Source of the DNA: Phytopseudomonas seleniipraecipitans
GTDB lineage: Bacteria > Pseudomonadota > Gammaproteobacteria > Pseudomonadales > Pseudomonadaceae
Reading direction: 5' to 3'
DNA length: 64,000 bases
Assembly: GCF_900102335.1 (NCBI RefSeq)
Contig: NZ_FNBM01000005.1
Location: 248,001 to 312,000 of the forward strand
Part shown: positions 44,253 through 54,602 of the stretch, piece by piece
Layout of the letters: the number at the start of each line of letters is the position of its first letter
How positions within the stretch are numbered: position 1 is the first letter of the stretch
Program-made: the position numbers and the translations under genes
The notes under the pieces: generated by a model
What the model was told of the DNA's origin: nothing
The model's input: only the letters and a program-made list of their open reading frames with translations
The model's database searches: none

Positions 44253-46610
44253 GTGGATCTACAGCAGGGCTTCGTCCTGACCCGGCACTGGCGCGACACG
44301 CCGGCTGGCACCCAGGTGGAATTCTGGCTGTCGACCGACAGCGGCCCGCGCCTGGTTCGCCTGCCGCCACAGACCTCGGTGGCCTTCATCCCGGTCGAGC
44401 AACGCGCCCGCGCCGAGGCGCTGCTGGGCAAGGGCACGGACATCGAGTTGCGCCCGCTGCAGCTGCGCGATTTCCATCAACGGCCGGTGCTCGGCCTCTA
44501 CAGCCGCCAACAGCGCCCGCTGATCCAGCTCGAGCAGACCCTGCGCCAGGGCGGGGTGGACGTCTACGAAGCCGATATCCGCCCGCCCGAGCGCTACCTG
44601 ATGGAGCGCTTCATCACTGCGCCGGTGCTATTCGGCGGCACCCCAGGCGATGACGGCGTGCTGATCGATGCGCAGCTGAAGCCGGCGCCGGACTATCGCC
44701 CGCAGCTCAAACTGGTGTCTCTGGATATCGAAACCACTGCGCGCGGCGAGCTGTATTCCATCGCCCTGGAAGGCTGCGGGCAGCGTCAGGTGTACATGCT
44801 CGGGCCGCCGAATCGTCAAGCCGAGGTCGACTTCGATCTCGCCTACCTCGATAGCCGCGCCGAATTGCTGGAGGCCCTTAACGACTGGCTGGAGCGCCAT
44901 GATCCGGACGCCATCATCGGCTGGAACGTGGTGCAGTTCGACCTGCGCGTGCTGCACGAGCATGCCCAGCGCCTGCAGGTGCCGCTGCGCCTCGGCCGTG
45001 GTGGGGAAACCCTGGGCTGGCGCGAGCACGGCTCCAAACAGCATTTCTTCGCCAGCGCGCCGGGGCGGCTGATCATCGACGGCATCGAGGCGCTGCGTTC
45101 GGCGACCTGGAGCTTTCAGTCCTTCAGCCTGGAAAGTGTCGCCCAGCAATTGCTCGGCGAGGGCAAGGCGATCGACAACCCCTACCAGCGCATGGACGAG
45201 ATCAATCGCATGTTCGCCGAGGACAAGCCGGCCCTGGCCCGCTACAACCTCAAGGACTGCGAGCTGGTGACGCGCATCTTCGCCAAGACCGAGCTGCTCA
45301 CCTTCCTCCTCGAACGGGCCACGGTCACCGGCCTGCCGGTGGACCGCAGTGGCGGTTCGGTGGCCGCGTTCAGCCACCTGTACATGCCGCTGATGCACCG
45401 CCAGGGCTTCGTCGCCCCCAACCAGGGCGAGCGCCCGCCCGAAGCCAGCCCGGGCGGCTTTGTCATGGACTCGCGGCCGGGGCTCTACGAGTCGGTGCTG
45501 GTGCTCGATTACAAGAGCCTCTATCCGTCGCTGATCCGCACCTTTCTGATCGACCCGGTCGGGCTGATCGAGGGCCTGCGCGAGCCTGACGATGCCCAGT
45601 CGGTGGCGGGTTTTCGCGGCGCGCGCTTTTCTCGCACCCGGCATTGCCTGCCGGCCATCGTCGAGCGCGTGTGGCAGGGCCGCGAGGCGGCGAAGCGTGC
45701 GGGCAATACGCCGTTGTCCCAGGCGCTGAAGATCATCATGAACGCCTTCTACGGCGTACTGGGGTCCAGCGGTTGCCGCTTCTTCGACACGCGCCTGGCG
45801 TCCTCCATCACCCTGCGCGGCCACGAGGTGATGCGCCGCACGCGCCAGCTGATCGAGGCCGAGGGGCATACGGTGATCTATGGCGACACCGACTCCACCT
45901 TCGTCTGGCTGCACAGCGCCCATGCCGAAGCGGACGCCGAGCGGATCGGCCGTGGCCTGGTGCAGCGCGTCAATGCCTGGTGGCGCGAGCATCTGCAGGC
46001 CGAGTTCGGTCTGCAGAGCGCGCTCGAGCTGCAGTTCGAAACCCACTTCAGCCGCTTTCTGATGCCGACCATCCGCGGCATGGAGGAGGGCAGCAAGAAA
46101 CGCTACGCCGGGCTGATCCGCCAGGCCGATGGCCGCGAGGAGATGGTCTACAAAGGCCTGGAGACGGTGCGCAGTGACTGGTCGCCGCTGGCCCGGCAAT
46201 TCCAGCAGGAGTTGTACCTGCGCATCTTCAAGCGTCAGCCTTACCAGGATTATGTGCGCGACTATGTACAGCGCACCCTGGATGGCGAATTCGATGAACG
46301 CCTGGTGTACCGCAAGCGGCTGCGTCGGCGCCTGGACGACTATCAGCGTAACGTGCCGCCTCACGTACGGGCCGCGCGCCTGGCCGACGCCCACAACGAT
46401 GAGCAAGGGCGGCCGCGGCAGTACCAGAGCGGCGGCTGGATCAGCTACGTGATGAGCGTGGCCGGGCCGGAGCCGCTCGAATTGCGCCGCGCGCCGATTG
46501 ATTACGGCCACTACCTGAGCAAACAACTGCAGCCGGTGGCCGACGCGATTTTGCCCTTCGTGGACGATGATTTCAGTGCGTTGATTGGCGGACAGCTGGA
46601 GCTGTTCTGA
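44253..46610 (+). CDS. polB: DNA polymerase II (family B) PolB
   Basis: Damage-associated replicative-type polymerase with proofreading, 785 residues. The exonuclease domain starts at [17 protein letters not shown] (Exo I, DIE) and continues with [12 protein letters not shown] (Exo II) and [10 protein letters not shown] (Exo III). The polymerase domain shows [11 protein letters not shown] (motif A), [18 protein letters not shown] (motif B) and YGDTDSTFV (motif C). The GTG at 44253 has GAGG 7 bp upstream and begins [13 protein letters not shown]; the longer frame to 44136 overlaps the divergent methyltransferase start. In E. coli polB is SOS-induced; I saw no convincing LexA box here. Confidence 0.96.
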   Translation: MDLQQGFVLTRHWRDTPAGTQVEFWLSTDSGPRLVRLPPQTSVAFIPVEQRARAEALLGKGTDIELRPLQLRDFHQRPVLGLYSRQQRPLIQLEQTLRQGGVDVYEADIRPPERYLMERFITAPVLFGGTPGDDGVLIDAQLKPAPDYRPQLKLVSLDIETTARGELYSIALEGCGQRQVYMLGPPNRQAEVDFDLAYLDSRAELLEALNDWLERHDPDAIIGWNVVQFDLRVLHEHAQRLQVPLRLGRGGETLGWREHGSKQHFFASAPGRLIIDGIEALRSATWSFQSFSLESVAQQLLGEGKAIDNPYQRMDEINRMFAEDKPALARYNLKDCELVTRIFAKTELLTFLLERATVTGLPVDRSGGSVAAFSHLYMPLMHRQGFVAPNQGERPPEASPGGFVMDSRPGLYESVLVLDYKSLYPSLIRTFLIDPVGLIEGLREPDDAQSVAGFRGARFSRTRHCLPAIVERVWQGREAAKRAGNTPLSQALKIIMNAFYGVLGSSGCRFFDTRLASSITLRGHEVMRRTRQLIEAEGHTVIYGDTDSTFVWLHSAHAEADAERIGRGLVQRVNAWWREHLQAEFGLQSALELQFETHFSRFLMPTIRGMEEGSKKRYAGLIRQADGREEMVYKGLETVRSDWSPLARQFQQELYLRIFKRQPYQDYVRDYVQRTLDGEFDERLVYRKRLRRRLDDYQRNVPPHVRAARLADAHNDEQGRPRQYQSGGWISYVMSVAGPEPLELRRAPIDYGHYLSKQLQPVADAILPFVDDDFSALIGGQLELF

Positions 46611-46726
46611 AGCCCGCACGCCAGGTGACGGGGCACACGAATTGATGCAATACCGCGCGGCTGATCGCCGGAACCCATGGCGGCACGAGGGTTCTCTACT
46701 TCACATTCGTGAAGGAGCAACGCGCT

Positions 46727-47278
46727 ATGGCACTCGGTGAAAAATACAAGATGCTGACCGGCGAACTCTATCTGGCCAGCGATCCCGAGCTGCAGGCCGA
46801 GAGCGCGGCTACCATGGCGTGGCTGGCACGCTACAACGGCAATCTTGGCCTCTCTCCGGCCGAGCGTAGCCAGGTGCTGGGCGAGCGCCTGGCAGCAATC
46901 GGCAGAGGCGTGGTGGTGCGCTCGCCGTTTCATTGCGACTACGGTTTCAACATCAGCCTGGGCGATGAGGTGTTCATCAACTTCAACTGCGTGATTCTCG
47001 ATGTGGTGGCCGTGAGCATCGGCGACAAGACGCAGATCGGCCCGGGCGTGCAGATCCTTACCGCCGACCACCCTCGTGATCCTGCCGAGCGTGAATCCGG
47101 GCTGGAGTTCGGCCGCCCGGTGACCATCGGGCGCAATGTGTGGATTGGTGCCGGTGCACTGATTCTGCCGGGGGTGAGCGTTGGCGATAACGCGCTGATC
47201 GGCGCTGGCAGCGTGGTTACCCGCGATGTGCCCGAGGGCACGACGGTGGTCGGCAACCCGGCTCGGGTGCGCGACTGA
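46727..47278 (+). CDS. Sugar O-acetyltransferase, maltose acetyltransferase type
   Basis: A 183-residue left-handed beta-helix acetyltransferase. It has the N-terminal Mac domain (MLTGELYLASDPEL) and hexapeptide repeats: VFINFNCVILDVVAVSIGDKTQIGPGVQ, then the loop ILTADHPRDP with the catalytic His, and VTIGRNVWIGAGALILPG. It transfers acetyl from acetyl-CoA to a sugar or galactoside. The ATG at 46727 is preceded by GGAG at 9 bp. It lies between polB and lsfA with no obvious partner. Confidence 0.9.
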   Translation: MALGEKYKMLTGELYLASDPELQAESAATMAWLARYNGNLGLSPAERSQVLGERLAAIGRGVVVRSPFHCDYGFNISLGDEVFINFNCVILDVVAVSIGDKTQIGPGVQILTADHPRDPAERESGLEFGRPVTIGRNVWIGAGALILPGVSVGDNALIGAGSVVTRDVPEGTTVVGNPARVRD

Positions 47279-47319
47279 GGCAGTGCATCACTGGCCCGCT
47301 GGAGGCGGGTCAGTCGAAT

Positions 47320-47400
47320 GTTATTTTGGTTATAAATAAATCGTTATTTATTCTTTTTAATATTTTTCGCTTCTGAGCATAGTGAGTCCCACGCAAGCAC
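47320..47400 (+). promoter_or_regulatory. AT-rich promoter region of the lsfA-ssu cluster with a palindrome
   Basis: An unusually AT-rich stretch for this region contains the perfect inverted repeat TAAATAA-ATCG-TTATTTA (47333-47350) and further A/T runs up to 47370. The cluster downstream is known in Pseudomonas to be controlled by sulfur supply through CysB-type regulation, so this is a plausible regulator and promoter site. The exact promoter cannot be assigned. Confidence 0.45.
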
Positions 47401-47418
47401 TTACCAGGAGCAACCGTC

Positions 47419-48057
47419 ATGAGCATCCGCCTGGGCGATATCGCCCCCGACTTCGAGCAGGACTCCAGCGAAGGCCGTATCCGCTTCCACGAGTGGCTGG
47501 GTAGCCAGTGGGGCGTCCTGTTTTCCCATCCTGCTGATTTCACCCCGGTATGCACTACCGAGCTGGGTTTCACCGCCAAGCTGAAGGACGAGTTTGCCAA
47601 GCGCAACGTCAAGGCCATCGCCCTGTCTGTCGACCCGGTGGACTCCCACCTGAAGTGGATCGGAGACATCAACGAGACCCAGAACACGGCGGTCAACTTC
47701 CCGATTCTCGCCGATGCCGACCGCAAGGTGTCCGAGCTCTACGATCTGATCCACCCGAACGCCAACGACACCCTCACTGTGCGTTCGCTGTTCGTCATCG
47801 ACCCGAACAAGAAGGTGCGCCTGACCATCACTTACCCAGCGAGCACCGGGCGCAACTTCCACGAAATCCTCCGGGTGATCGATTCCCTGCAGCTGACCGA
47901 TAGCCACAAGGTGGCCACGCCCGCCAACTGGCAGGACGGCGACGAGGTGGTGATCGTGCCGTCGCTGAAGGACGAAGACGAGATCAAGCAGCGCTTTCCG
48001 AAAGGCTACCGTGCGGTGAAGCCTTACCTGCGCCTCACACCGCAGCCGAACAAGTAA
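47419..48057 (+). CDS. lsfA: 1-Cys peroxiredoxin LsfA
   Basis: Thiol peroxidase of the Prx6 group that reduces peroxides, 212 residues. The peroxidatic Cys45 lies in [11 protein letters not shown]. The extended C-terminal domain (from about 165, [26 protein letters not shown]) is typical of 1-Cys enzymes. In P. putida LsfA is induced by sulfate starvation and its gene is upstream of ssuEADCBF. The same layout is here: ssuE starts 10 bp after the stop, so transcription is shared. Confidence 0.96.
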   Translation: MSIRLGDIAPDFEQDSSEGRIRFHEWLGSQWGVLFSHPADFTPVCTTELGFTAKLKDEFAKRNVKAIALSVDPVDSHLKWIGDINETQNTAVNFPILADADRKVSELYDLIHPNANDTLTVRSLFVIDPNKKVRLTITYPASTGRNFHEILRVIDSLQLTDSHKVATPANWQDGDEVVIVPSLKDEDEIKQRFPKGYRAVKPYLRLTPQPNK

Positions 48058-48067
48058 GGGGCGCCCC

Positions 48068-48655
48068 ATGCTGGTGGTTTTGCTGGGCGGTAGCCCGAGC
48101 CTGAAGTCGCGTTCCAACGCGTTGCTCGATTGGTCCCGGCAGTGGCTGCAGGCCCGCGGTGTCGAGGTGGTCAGCTATCAGGTGCGCGACTTTGACGCCG
48201 AGGACCTGCTCCATGCCCGCTTCGGCAGTTCGCGCATTCAGGAACTGCAGGCCCATGTGGCAACTGCAGACGGGTTGATTGTGGCGACGCCGGTGTACAA
48301 AGCGTCGTTTTCCGGAGCCTTGAAAACCTTGCTCGATGTACTGCCCGAGCGCGCCCTGCATCACAAAGTGGTGCTGCCCATCGCCACGGGCGGCAGCAGT
48401 GCCCACTTGCTGGCGGTGGACTACGCCCTCAAGCCGGTGCTGTCTGCGCTCAAGGCGCAGGACGTGCTGCACGGCGTGTTCGCCGAGGACAGCCAGATCG
48501 CCTACACCGACAGCGGTGCCGACCTGCTGCCGTTACTGGAACAGCGTCTGGATGACGCCTTGCAACAATTGATTCAGTCGCTCAACCGCCGACCGCAACC
48601 GATCGAACCGGGGCTGTTGAACGAACGCCTGCTTAGCGGGCGCTGGAGCGCCTGA
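48068..48655 (+). CDS. ssuE: NADPH-dependent FMN reductase SsuE
   Basis: Supplies FMNH2 to the monooxygenase SsuD. It is a flavodoxin-like fold of 195 residues, with the phosphate-binding loop [16 protein letters not shown] at the start, [19 protein letters not shown] in the flavin site, and [20 protein letters not shown]. This is the regular SsuE length. Together with ssuD it desulfonates alkanesulfonates, releasing sulfite for growth. It is the second gene of the lsfA-ssuEADCBF cluster. Confidence 0.95.
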   Translation: MLVVLLGGSPSLKSRSNALLDWSRQWLQARGVEVVSYQVRDFDAEDLLHARFGSSRIQELQAHVATADGLIVATPVYKASFSGALKTLLDVLPERALHHKVVLPIATGGSSAHLLAVDYALKPVLSALKAQDVLHGVFAEDSQIAYTDSGADLLPLLEQRLDDALQQLIQSLNRRPQPIEPGLLNERLLSGRWSA

Positions 48656-48745
48656 CGTCACTCACCCGTACTTGTCCAACCCCCACCTTACTTGCCCGCC
48701 AACGAGGCAGCAGGTGGCCAAACACTCAATGCAGAGGAGCGTGCC

Positions 48746-49738
48746 ATGCGCACCATCACTTTGCGTCGGAGTCTGGTCGCCCTGTTTGTCGCGACCCTGT
48801 CTTTCGGCGCCACCCAGGCTCACGCCGCTGACAGCAACAAGGTGTTGCGAATCGGCTATCAGAAATACGGCACTCTGGTGCTACTCAAAGCCAATGGCTC
48901 GCTAGAGAAACGTCTGGCGTCCCAGGGGATCGAGGTCAAGTGGACCGAGTTTCCCGGCGGCCCGCAGCTACTCGAAGGCCTAAATGTTGGCTCGGTGGAT
49001 TTTGGTACCACGGGCGAAACGCCGCCGGTGTTCGCGCAAGCCGCTGGCGCTGATCTGCTGTATGTCGCCTACGAGCCGCCAGCGCCCACCAGTGAAGCGA
49101 TTCTGGTCGCCAAGGATTCGCCGCTGCGCTCGGTGGCGGATCTCAAGGGCAAGAAGGTCGCACTGAACAAGGGCTCCAACGTGCACTACTTGTTGGTGCG
49201 TGCGCTGGAGGAGGCCGGCCTGAAGTACAGCGACATCCAGCCGGTATACCTGCCACCGTCCGATGCCCGCGCCGCGTTCGAGCGCGGCAGCGTCGACGCC
49301 TGGGTCATCTGGGATCCCTTCCAGGCAGCTGCCGAGCAGCAATTGCAGGCCCGCACGCTGGTCGACGGCAAGGGTCTGGTGAGCAACCACCAGTTCTACC
49401 TGGCAACCCGGCCATACGCCGAGCAGCACCCGGAAGTGATCGAGACGCTGGTCGAAGAAATCCGCGCCATCGGCGAGTGGGTCAAGGCGCACAACGACGA
49501 GACCGTCGCTCAGGTGTCGCCCTTGCTCGGCCTCTCTCCAGAGATCACACGCCTCGCCGTGCAGCGCCAGAGCTATGGCGCTCAGTTGATCACGCCGGAG
49601 GTGGTCGAGGCGCAGCAGAAAATCGCCGACACCTTCACCGACCTCAAGCTGATCCCCAAAAAGCTGAGCATCAAGGAGGTGATCTGGTCTGCGCCCGATG
49701 CGCCGCCGCTCACCGCTGCCCAGCACGCCCAGCAGTAA
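48746..49738 (+). CDS. ssuA: Aliphatic sulfonate ABC transporter substrate-binding protein SsuA
   Basis: A periplasmic receptor for alkanesulfonates, 330 residues. A Sec signal peptide ([21 protein letters not shown], cleavage after about residue 27) precedes a type II binding fold: [46 protein letters not shown] and [27 protein letters not shown]. The ATG at 48746 has GAGGAG 7 bp upstream; a start at 48692 would bury the signal peptide. It lies in the ssu operon before ssuD. Confidence 0.95.
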   Translation: MRTITLRRSLVALFVATLSFGATQAHAADSNKVLRIGYQKYGTLVLLKANGSLEKRLASQGIEVKWTEFPGGPQLLEGLNVGSVDFGTTGETPPVFAQAAGADLLYVAYEPPAPTSEAILVAKDSPLRSVADLKGKKVALNKGSNVHYLLVRALEEAGLKYSDIQPVYLPPSDARAAFERGSVDAWVIWDPFQAAAEQQLQARTLVDGKGLVSNHQFYLATRPYAEQHPEVIETLVEEIRAIGEWVKAHNDETVAQVSPLLGLSPEITRLAVQRQSYGAQLITPEVVEAQQKIADTFTDLKLIPKKLSIKEVIWSAPDAPPLTAAQHAQQ

Positions 49739-49794
49739 GTATTCAGCTGCGTGGCGGGTCGTCATGCAGCGAGCAATCCCAAGGAGATCACTTC

Positions 49795-50943
49795 ATGAGC
49801 CTGAACATTTTCTGGTTCCTGCCGACTCACGGCGACGGCCATTATCTCGGCACCTCGCAAGGCGCTCGCGCCGTCGATCATGGTTACCTGCAGCAGATCG
49901 CCCAGGCTGCCGACCGCCTCGGCTTCGGCGGCGTGCTGATTCCCACCGGCCGTTCCTGCGAGGATTCGTGGCTGGTCGCCGCCTCGCTGATCCCGGTGAC
50001 CCAGCGCCTGAAATTTCTCGTCGCGTTGCGGCCGGGAATCATCTCGCCAACCGTGGCTGCACGGCAGGCCGCGACACTGGATCGTCTATCCGGTGGCCGC
50101 GCGCTGTTCAATCTGGTCACCGGCGGCGACCCGGACGAATTGGCCGGCGACGGCTTGAACCTGTCACACGCCGAGCGCTACGAGGCCTCTGTCGAGTTCA
50201 CTCGCATCTGGCGCCGTGTGCTGGAAGGCGAAGTGGTCGACTACCACGGCAAGCACATTCAGGTAAAAGGCGCCAAGCTTCTCTACCCGCCGATCCAACA
50301 GCCGCGTCCGCCGTTGTATTTCGGTGGCTCGTCCGAGGCCGCGCAGGATCTCGCTGCCGAGCAGGTCGAGCTGTACCTGACCTGGGGCGAGCCGCCGGCC
50401 GCGGTGGCCGAGAAGATCGCCGCCGTCAGGGACAAGGCCAAAGCCCAGGGCCGCGAGGTTCGCTTCGGCATTCGCCTGCACGTGATCGTGCGCGAAAGCA
50501 ACGAAGAAGCCTGGAAAGCCGCCGACAAGCTGATCGCTCATCTCGACGATGACACCATCGCTCGTGCCCAGGCCTCACTGGCGCGCTTCGACTCGGTCGG
50601 CCAGCAACGCATGGCCGCCCTGCATGGCGGCAGCAAGGACAACTTGGAAGTGTCGCCCAACCTCTGGGCCGGCGTCGGCCTGGTACGTGGCGGCGCCGGC
50701 ACTGCGCTGGTCGGCGACGGCCCGACGGTAGCCGAGCGGGTCAAGGAGTACGCCGCCCTGGGCATCGATACCTTCATCTTCTCCGGTTATCCGCACCTCG
50801 AAGAATCCTATCGCGTCGCCGAACTGCTGTTCCCGCATCTGGACGTGAACCGCCCCGCGTTGCCGGAAGGCGCGGGCTACGTCAGCCCATTCGGTGAAAT
50901 GGTCGCCAGCGACATTCTGCCCAAGGCTGTTTCGGCCAGCTGA
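49795..50943 (+). CDS. ssuD: FMNH2-dependent alkanesulfonate monooxygenase SsuD
   Basis: Cleaves C1-C14-type alkanesulfonates into aldehyde and sulfite using FMNH2 from SsuE and O2. The 382 residues form a bacterial-luciferase-like barrel. Recognisable stretches are [66 protein letters not shown], and [21 protein letters not shown]. The ATG at 49795 follows AAGGAG; the longer frame from 49477 overlaps ssuA and is not coding. Confidence 0.97.
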   Translation: MSLNIFWFLPTHGDGHYLGTSQGARAVDHGYLQQIAQAADRLGFGGVLIPTGRSCEDSWLVAASLIPVTQRLKFLVALRPGIISPTVAARQAATLDRLSGGRALFNLVTGGDPDELAGDGLNLSHAERYEASVEFTRIWRRVLEGEVVDYHGKHIQVKGAKLLYPPIQQPRPPLYFGGSSEAAQDLAAEQVELYLTWGEPPAAVAEKIAAVRDKAKAQGREVRFGIRLHVIVRESNEEAWKAADKLIAHLDDDTIARAQASLARFDSVGQQRMAALHGGSKDNLEVSPNLWAGVGLVRGGAGTALVGDGPTVAERVKEYAALGIDTFIFSGYPHLEESYRVAELLFPHLDVNRPALPEGAGYVSPFGEMVASDILPKAVSAS

Positions 50944-50995
50944 TTACGCGCCGGGCGCGGAGCGCTCGGCCAACCTGCGATGAATGAGGTATGCG

Positions 50996-51790
50996 ATGAG
51001 TGACACATCTTTCAATCGGCTGGCGTTACGCCTGGCGCCCTGGGCCTTGCCCGTGGCGCTAGTGGCTGCCTGGCAAGGCGCAGTGGTGGCAGGGCTGCTG
51101 TCCACGCGCATCCTGCCGGCGCCCAGCGCGGTGCTGGAGGCAGGCTGGCAGTTACTGGCCAGTGGCGAGATCTGGACACACCTGGCGATCAGCGGCTGGC
51201 GTGCCGGTGTCGGTTTCGCCGTCGGTGCCGGTATCGGTCTGGTGCTGGGCTTCATCACCGGCCTGTCGACGTGGGGCGAGCGGCTTATCGACAGCTCGGT
51301 ACAGATGATCCGCAACGTACCGCACCTGGCGCTGATTCCGCTGGTCATCCTGTGGTTCGGCATCGACGAGAGCGCGAAGATTTTTCTGGTCGCCCTCGGC
51401 ACGCTGTTCCCGATCTACCTGAACACCTACCACGGCATTCGTAACGTCGACCCGGCGCTGGTGGAGATGGCGCGCAGCTACGGTCTGTCCGGCTTCGCCC
51501 TGTTCCGCCAGGTGATCCTCCCTGGTGCGCTGCCGTCGATCCTGGTCGGCGTACGCTTCGCCTTGGGGTTGATGTGGCTGACGCTGATCGTTGCCGAAAC
51601 GATTTCCGCCAGCGCCGGGATCGGTTACCTGGCGATGAACGCCCGCGAGTTTCTGCAGACCGACGTCGTGGTGCTGGCGATCCTGCTGTACGCGGTACTT
51701 GGCAAGCTGGCCGATGTCGCCGCCCGCGGACTGGAGTATGTCTGGTTGCGCTGGCATCCGGCCTATCAGACCAAGGCAGGTGGCAAATGA
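50996..51790 (+). CDS. ssuC: Aliphatic sulfonate ABC transporter permease SsuC
   Basis: Inner-membrane subunit of the sulfonate importer, 264 residues. About six membrane helices ([37 protein letters not shown] and others) and the cytoplasmic EAA-type loop ([31 protein letters not shown]) that contacts SsuB are visible. The ATG at 50996 has GAGG 6 bp upstream; 50984 is an alternative in the same frame. Its stop overlaps the ssuB ATG (ATGA). Confidence 0.95.
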   Translation: MSDTSFNRLALRLAPWALPVALVAAWQGAVVAGLLSTRILPAPSAVLEAGWQLLASGEIWTHLAISGWRAGVGFAVGAGIGLVLGFITGLSTWGERLIDSSVQMIRNVPHLALIPLVILWFGIDESAKIFLVALGTLFPIYLNTYHGIRNVDPALVEMARSYGLSGFALFRQVILPGALPSILVGVRFALGLMWLTLIVAETISASAGIGYLAMNAREFLQTDVVVLAILLYAVLGKLADVAARGLEYVWLRWHPAYQTKAGGK

Positions 51791-52587
51791 CCGCTTTGCA
51801 TCGCCTCAATCGCGGCACGCCGCTGACCATTCGCGGCATTCAGAAATCCTTCGGCGAGCGCCAGGTGCTCAAGGACATCGACCTGCGCATTCCTGCCGGG
51901 CAGTTCGTGGCCGTGGTCGGCCGCAGCGGTTGCGGCAAGAGCACGCTGCTGCGCCTGCTGGCAGGCCTCGACCAGCCCAGTGGCGGCGAACTGCTGGCCG
52001 GCAACGGCACGCTGGCCGCCACCCGCGGGGCTACGCGGCTGATGTTTCAGGAAGCCCGCCTGCTGCCATGGAAACGGGTGATCGACAACGTCGGCCTTGG
52101 GCTTACCGGCGACTGGCGCCCCAAGGCCCAGCAGGTGCTGGACGCGGTCGGCCTGGGTGAGCGCGCCAATGAGTGGCCGGCGGCGCTATCCGGCGGCCAG
52201 AAGCAGCGTGTCGCCTTGGCCCGGGCATTGATCCACGAGCCTCGCCTGCTGCTGCTCGACGAGCCATTGGGCGCACTCGACGCGCTGACGCGCATCGAGA
52301 TGCAGCAACTAATCGAACGCCTTTGGCAGCAGCACGGCTTTACCGTGCTGCTGGTTACCCACGACGTCAGCGAAGCCGTGGCAACCGCGGACCGGGTCAT
52401 CCTGATCGAGGATGGCCAGGTCGGCCTCGATCTGCAGGTGAATCTGCCGCGCCCGCGCAACAAAGGGTCTGCCCATCTCGCCGCGCTGGAAGCCGAGGTG
52501 CTCAACCGCGTTCTGCAACTGCCCGCGCTACCTGCGCAGCCCGATCCCGTATCACCGCTCCCGACGCAATTGCGCTGGGCACTCTAA
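51787..52587 (+). CDS. ssuB: Aliphatic sulfonate ABC transporter ATP-binding protein SsuB
   Basis: ATPase of the sulfonate importer, 266 residues. Walker A is GRSGCGKST, the Q-loop lies in [11 protein letters not shown], the signature is LSGGQKQR, Walker B is [12 protein letters not shown] and the H-loop is [10 protein letters not shown]. It is translationally coupled to ssuC by a 4-bp overlap. The open frame extends upstream to 51574 inside ssuC, but the family N-terminus starts at 51787. Confidence 0.96.
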   Translation: MTALHRLNRGTPLTIRGIQKSFGERQVLKDIDLRIPAGQFVAVVGRSGCGKSTLLRLLAGLDQPSGGELLAGNGTLAATRGATRLMFQEARLLPWKRVIDNVGLGLTGDWRPKAQQVLDAVGLGERANEWPAALSGGQKQRVALARALIHEPRLLLLDEPLGALDALTRIEMQQLIERLWQQHGFTVLLVTHDVSEAVATADRVILIEDGQVGLDLQVNLPRPRNKGSAHLAALEAEVLNRVLQLPALPAQPDPVSPLPTQLRWAL

Positions 52588-52638
52588 CCCGACCTCATGC
52601 CCCGTTCCGGGGCCATTCAACATGCCAGGAGATTCGCC

Positions 52639-52854
52639 ATGACCATTAAAGCCATCAACGTACGCAACCAGTTCAAGGGCACCATCAAGGAAATCGTCGA
52701 AGGTGACGTGCTGTCGGAAATCGACGTGCAGACCGCTGCCGGCATCGTCACTTCGGTGATCACCACCCGTTCCGTGCGCGAGCTGGAACTGGGCGTAGGC
52801 AGCGAAGTGATTGCCTTTGTGAAGTCGACAGAGGTATCCATCGCCAAGCTCTGA
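52639..52854 (+). CDS. ssuF: TOBE-domain molybdopterin/molybdate-binding-type protein SsuF
   Basis: A single TOBE (Mop-like) domain of 71 residues: AINVRNQFKGTIKEIVEGDVLSEIDVQTAAGIVTSVITTRSVRELELGVG in outline, ending EVIAFVKSTEVSIAKL. It fits SsuF, which P. putida needs for growth on some sulfonates; its biochemical role is unclear, with oxyanion binding inferred from the fold. The ATG at 52639 is 51 bp after ssuB and is preceded by AGGAGA. It is the last gene of the operon, followed by a strong terminator. Confidence 0.93.
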   Translation: MTIKAINVRNQFKGTIKEIVEGDVLSEIDVQTAAGIVTSVITTRSVRELELGVGSEVIAFVKSTEVSIAKL

Positions 52855-52868
52855 TTGCCTGGCGGGAG

Positions 52869-52894
52869 AAGGCCGGCCTTGCGCCGGCCTTTTT
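52869..52894 (+). terminator. Rho-independent terminator of the lsfA-ssu operon
   Basis: A GGCCGGC stem (52871-52877 with 52883-52889), extended by AA/TT, has a CTTGC loop and a T5 run. It starts 15 bp after the ssuF stop. Confidence 0.92.
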
Positions 52895-52933
52895 GTGGGC
52901 GCTGTGTAATGCCTGACAGGCCGCCTAGCTCGT

Positions 52934-52962
52934 AGGGTGGATGACGCTGTTTTCATCCACCT
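52934..52962. repeat. GGGTGGATGA hairpin repeat, second copy
   Basis: AGGGTGGATGA (52934-52944), loop CGCTGTTT, TCATCCACCT (52953-52962). It matches the reverse complement of 43443-43472 at nearly every base, including the CGCT-TTT loop. It lies downstream of the ssu terminator and before the convergent AhpA-like gene. It appears to be a dispersed REP-like element. Confidence 0.7.
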
Positions 52963-53078
52963 TGGGAGTCGCGGCCGGCGCACGCAAAAAGCGTCACCTG
53001 CCGCCTTGCCGCTTTTGCATTCCTGCGGTCGAACATACTGCTTCTGCAGCTGACACGCAGCGGACCGCGAGCAGGCTC

Positions 53079-54602
53079 CTAGCGCTCTTCGCGCAGCCGG
53101 GCGAGTTGCCGTTCGAGCAGCGCTGGGTACGGTTCGAGCAGGCGCTCGACGCAGCTGGCACCCTCGGGGCTGGCGATAGCGCGGATGCGTGCGCGCTGAC
53201 GCAACGTTGTATCCTCGCCTACCCGACGCTCAACCAGCAGCAGGTTGCGGCTGTGCTGCGACAAGGCCAGCGCACTCTGCGCGGTCTCGCTCAATAACAG
53301 GTCACCCTGGCTCAGGCCCTGCAGGTCTTCACCCAAGGTCAGGCCGAGCTGCAGATGCAGCGTAATGCCGCTGTCTGCCACTTCGATTTGCAGCGCATGA
53401 CCGAGGGCACGCAGTAGTTCGCCGCAGCAGATGGCGTGGGTCAGGTAATCGTCGCCGCTGTCCTGGTGGTGGAACAGCAGCAGGCTGCTGCCATCGTTCA
53501 AGGTATGCAGCTGCGCCTTGTAAAGTGTCGCGGCCTTGTCCAGGCAGTCGCGGTAACGCTGCAGCAGCTCCATCAGACGGGTACGCGGCAGGCGACGTAA
53601 CTGCTCCTGGGCGCCCAGCTGGACGGCCAGCACCGCGCTCTTGCGTGGCGCGGCTGGCAGCATGGGCGGCAGAGACTCGGGTGTTTCGTCATCATCGTGC
53701 AGGTCGGCGAACGCGTCGTCGTCGATGTCCACGTCACGTCGACGGCTCGGCGGGTCGTAATCATCGGCGTCGAAACGCTCATCACGCAGATTGCGCATCT
53801 CGAAACGCGGTTCGTCGTCGCGCAGGTCGTCATCCTCGTCCTGCACGTCATCGAGGAACTGCTCGTTCAGATCGTCGAGGTCGTCGAATTCCGGTTCCGG
53901 CTCCGGTTTCTCGGGCACCAGCCGCGCTTGCAGCTGGCGCGCCAGATCACCGATTTCATCCTGGCGCCCAGCACCAGGGGCAGGATCATCCGGGTCGCGC
54001 AGCCACACGCGCATTTGCAGCAGCGGCGTAGAAATCTGCCGGCCCAGGCGCAAGCTCAGGGACAACGTCAGCGCCAGCAGAATCAGGCTGAGAATGCCCA
54101 TGCTTTGCAGACTGATGGTCATCGGCTGCTCGAACTGCTGCATATCGAGGCTGATGCGCAGTTGCCCGGCCATCACTTCCTGGAAGGTGATGGGTGTGGA
54201 ATACAGGCCTTCGTTCTCGCCCAACATGCTCTTGCTTGGCCGCGTGCCGGCTTCAGCGAGAGTGCGATTGTCCACGCTGTAGATGGCCGCGTGGGCCACC
54301 AGCGGGTTCTTCACCAGGTTGTTGAGCAGCACGTTGAGGCTGAGGATGTCGTTGGACACCAGCAACTCGGTCGCCGAGGCGGCCGTCTGGGTTATCAGGC
54401 TACTACCCAGCGCTTCAGCCTGCTGCTGCATGGCCTGCTTGAACTGCATGCCGATCACCCAGGCGTAGATCACCAGCGCCATGGCCACCAGCAACACGCT
54501 GTGACTGACGATGCGCAACACCAGCGGCACGCGACGTTGACGCAGTGCGCGGAAAAGCAGAAGGAAGAAATTGTCGGGCTTTACGGGGGCGGGCCGGTTC
54601 AC
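53079..54602 (-). CDS. AhpA/YtjB-family membrane protein with acidic linker and cyclase-like C-terminus
   Basis: A 507-residue inner-membrane protein. Two helices (about 27-49, SHSVLLVAMALVIYAWVIG, and about 165-187, SMGILSLILLALTLSLSL) flank a periplasmic domain of ~115 residues, as in E. coli YtjB (Smp), which is also encoded divergently next to serB. After the second helix comes a HAMP-like stretch, then a strongly acidic Asp-rich linker (about 233-320). The C-terminal ~180 residues (VLAVQLGAQEQLRR, LLQRYRDCLDKAATLY, LNDGSSLLLFHHQDSGDD, GITLHLQLGLTLGEDL, LLLSETAQSALAL) resemble the fold pattern of class III nucleotide cyclases without the metal-binding Asps. YtjB is only about 214 residues, so the tail is an addition. 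Function unknown. Confidence 0.78.
   Translation of the reverse strand: MNRPAPVKPDNFFLLLFRALRQRRVPLVLRIVSHSVLLVAMALVIYAWVIGMQFKQAMQQQAEALGSSLITQTAASATELLVSNDILSLNVLLNNLVKNPLVAHAAIYSVDNRTLAEAGTRPSKSMLGENEGLYSTPITFQEVMAGQLRISLDMQQFEQPMTISLQSMGILSLILLALTLSLSLRLGRQISTPLLQMRVWLRDPDDPAPGAGRQDEIGDLARQLQARLVPEKPEPEPEFDDLDDLNEQFLDDVQDEDDDLRDDEPRFEMRNLRDERFDADDYDPPSRRRDVDIDDDAFADLHDDDETPESLPPMLPAAPRKSAVLAVQLGAQEQLRRLPRTRLMELLQRYRDCLDKAATLYKAQLHTLNDGSSLLLFHHQDSGDDYLTHAICCGELLRALGHALQIEVADSGITLHLQLGLTLGEDLQGLSQGDLLLSETAQSALALSQHSRNLLLVERRVGEDTTLRQRARIRAIASPEGASCVERLLEPYPALLERQLARLREER

Noticed and set aside
44628..46619. 663-codon open frame on the minus strand opposite polB
   Set aside because: Antisense to a full-length PolB with all polymerase motifs; the shadow has no recognisable domain.
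46678..46700. Sigma-54-like GGCACG-N4-TTC upstream of the acetyltransferase gene
   Set aside because: The first base and the GC of the -12 TTGC element are missing and nothing about the gene suggests RpoN control.
52941..53297. 118-codon plus-strand open frame at the ssu/AhpA-like junction
   Set aside because: It starts beside a repeat hairpin, overlaps the end of the AhpA-like gene in antisense and has no ribosome site.
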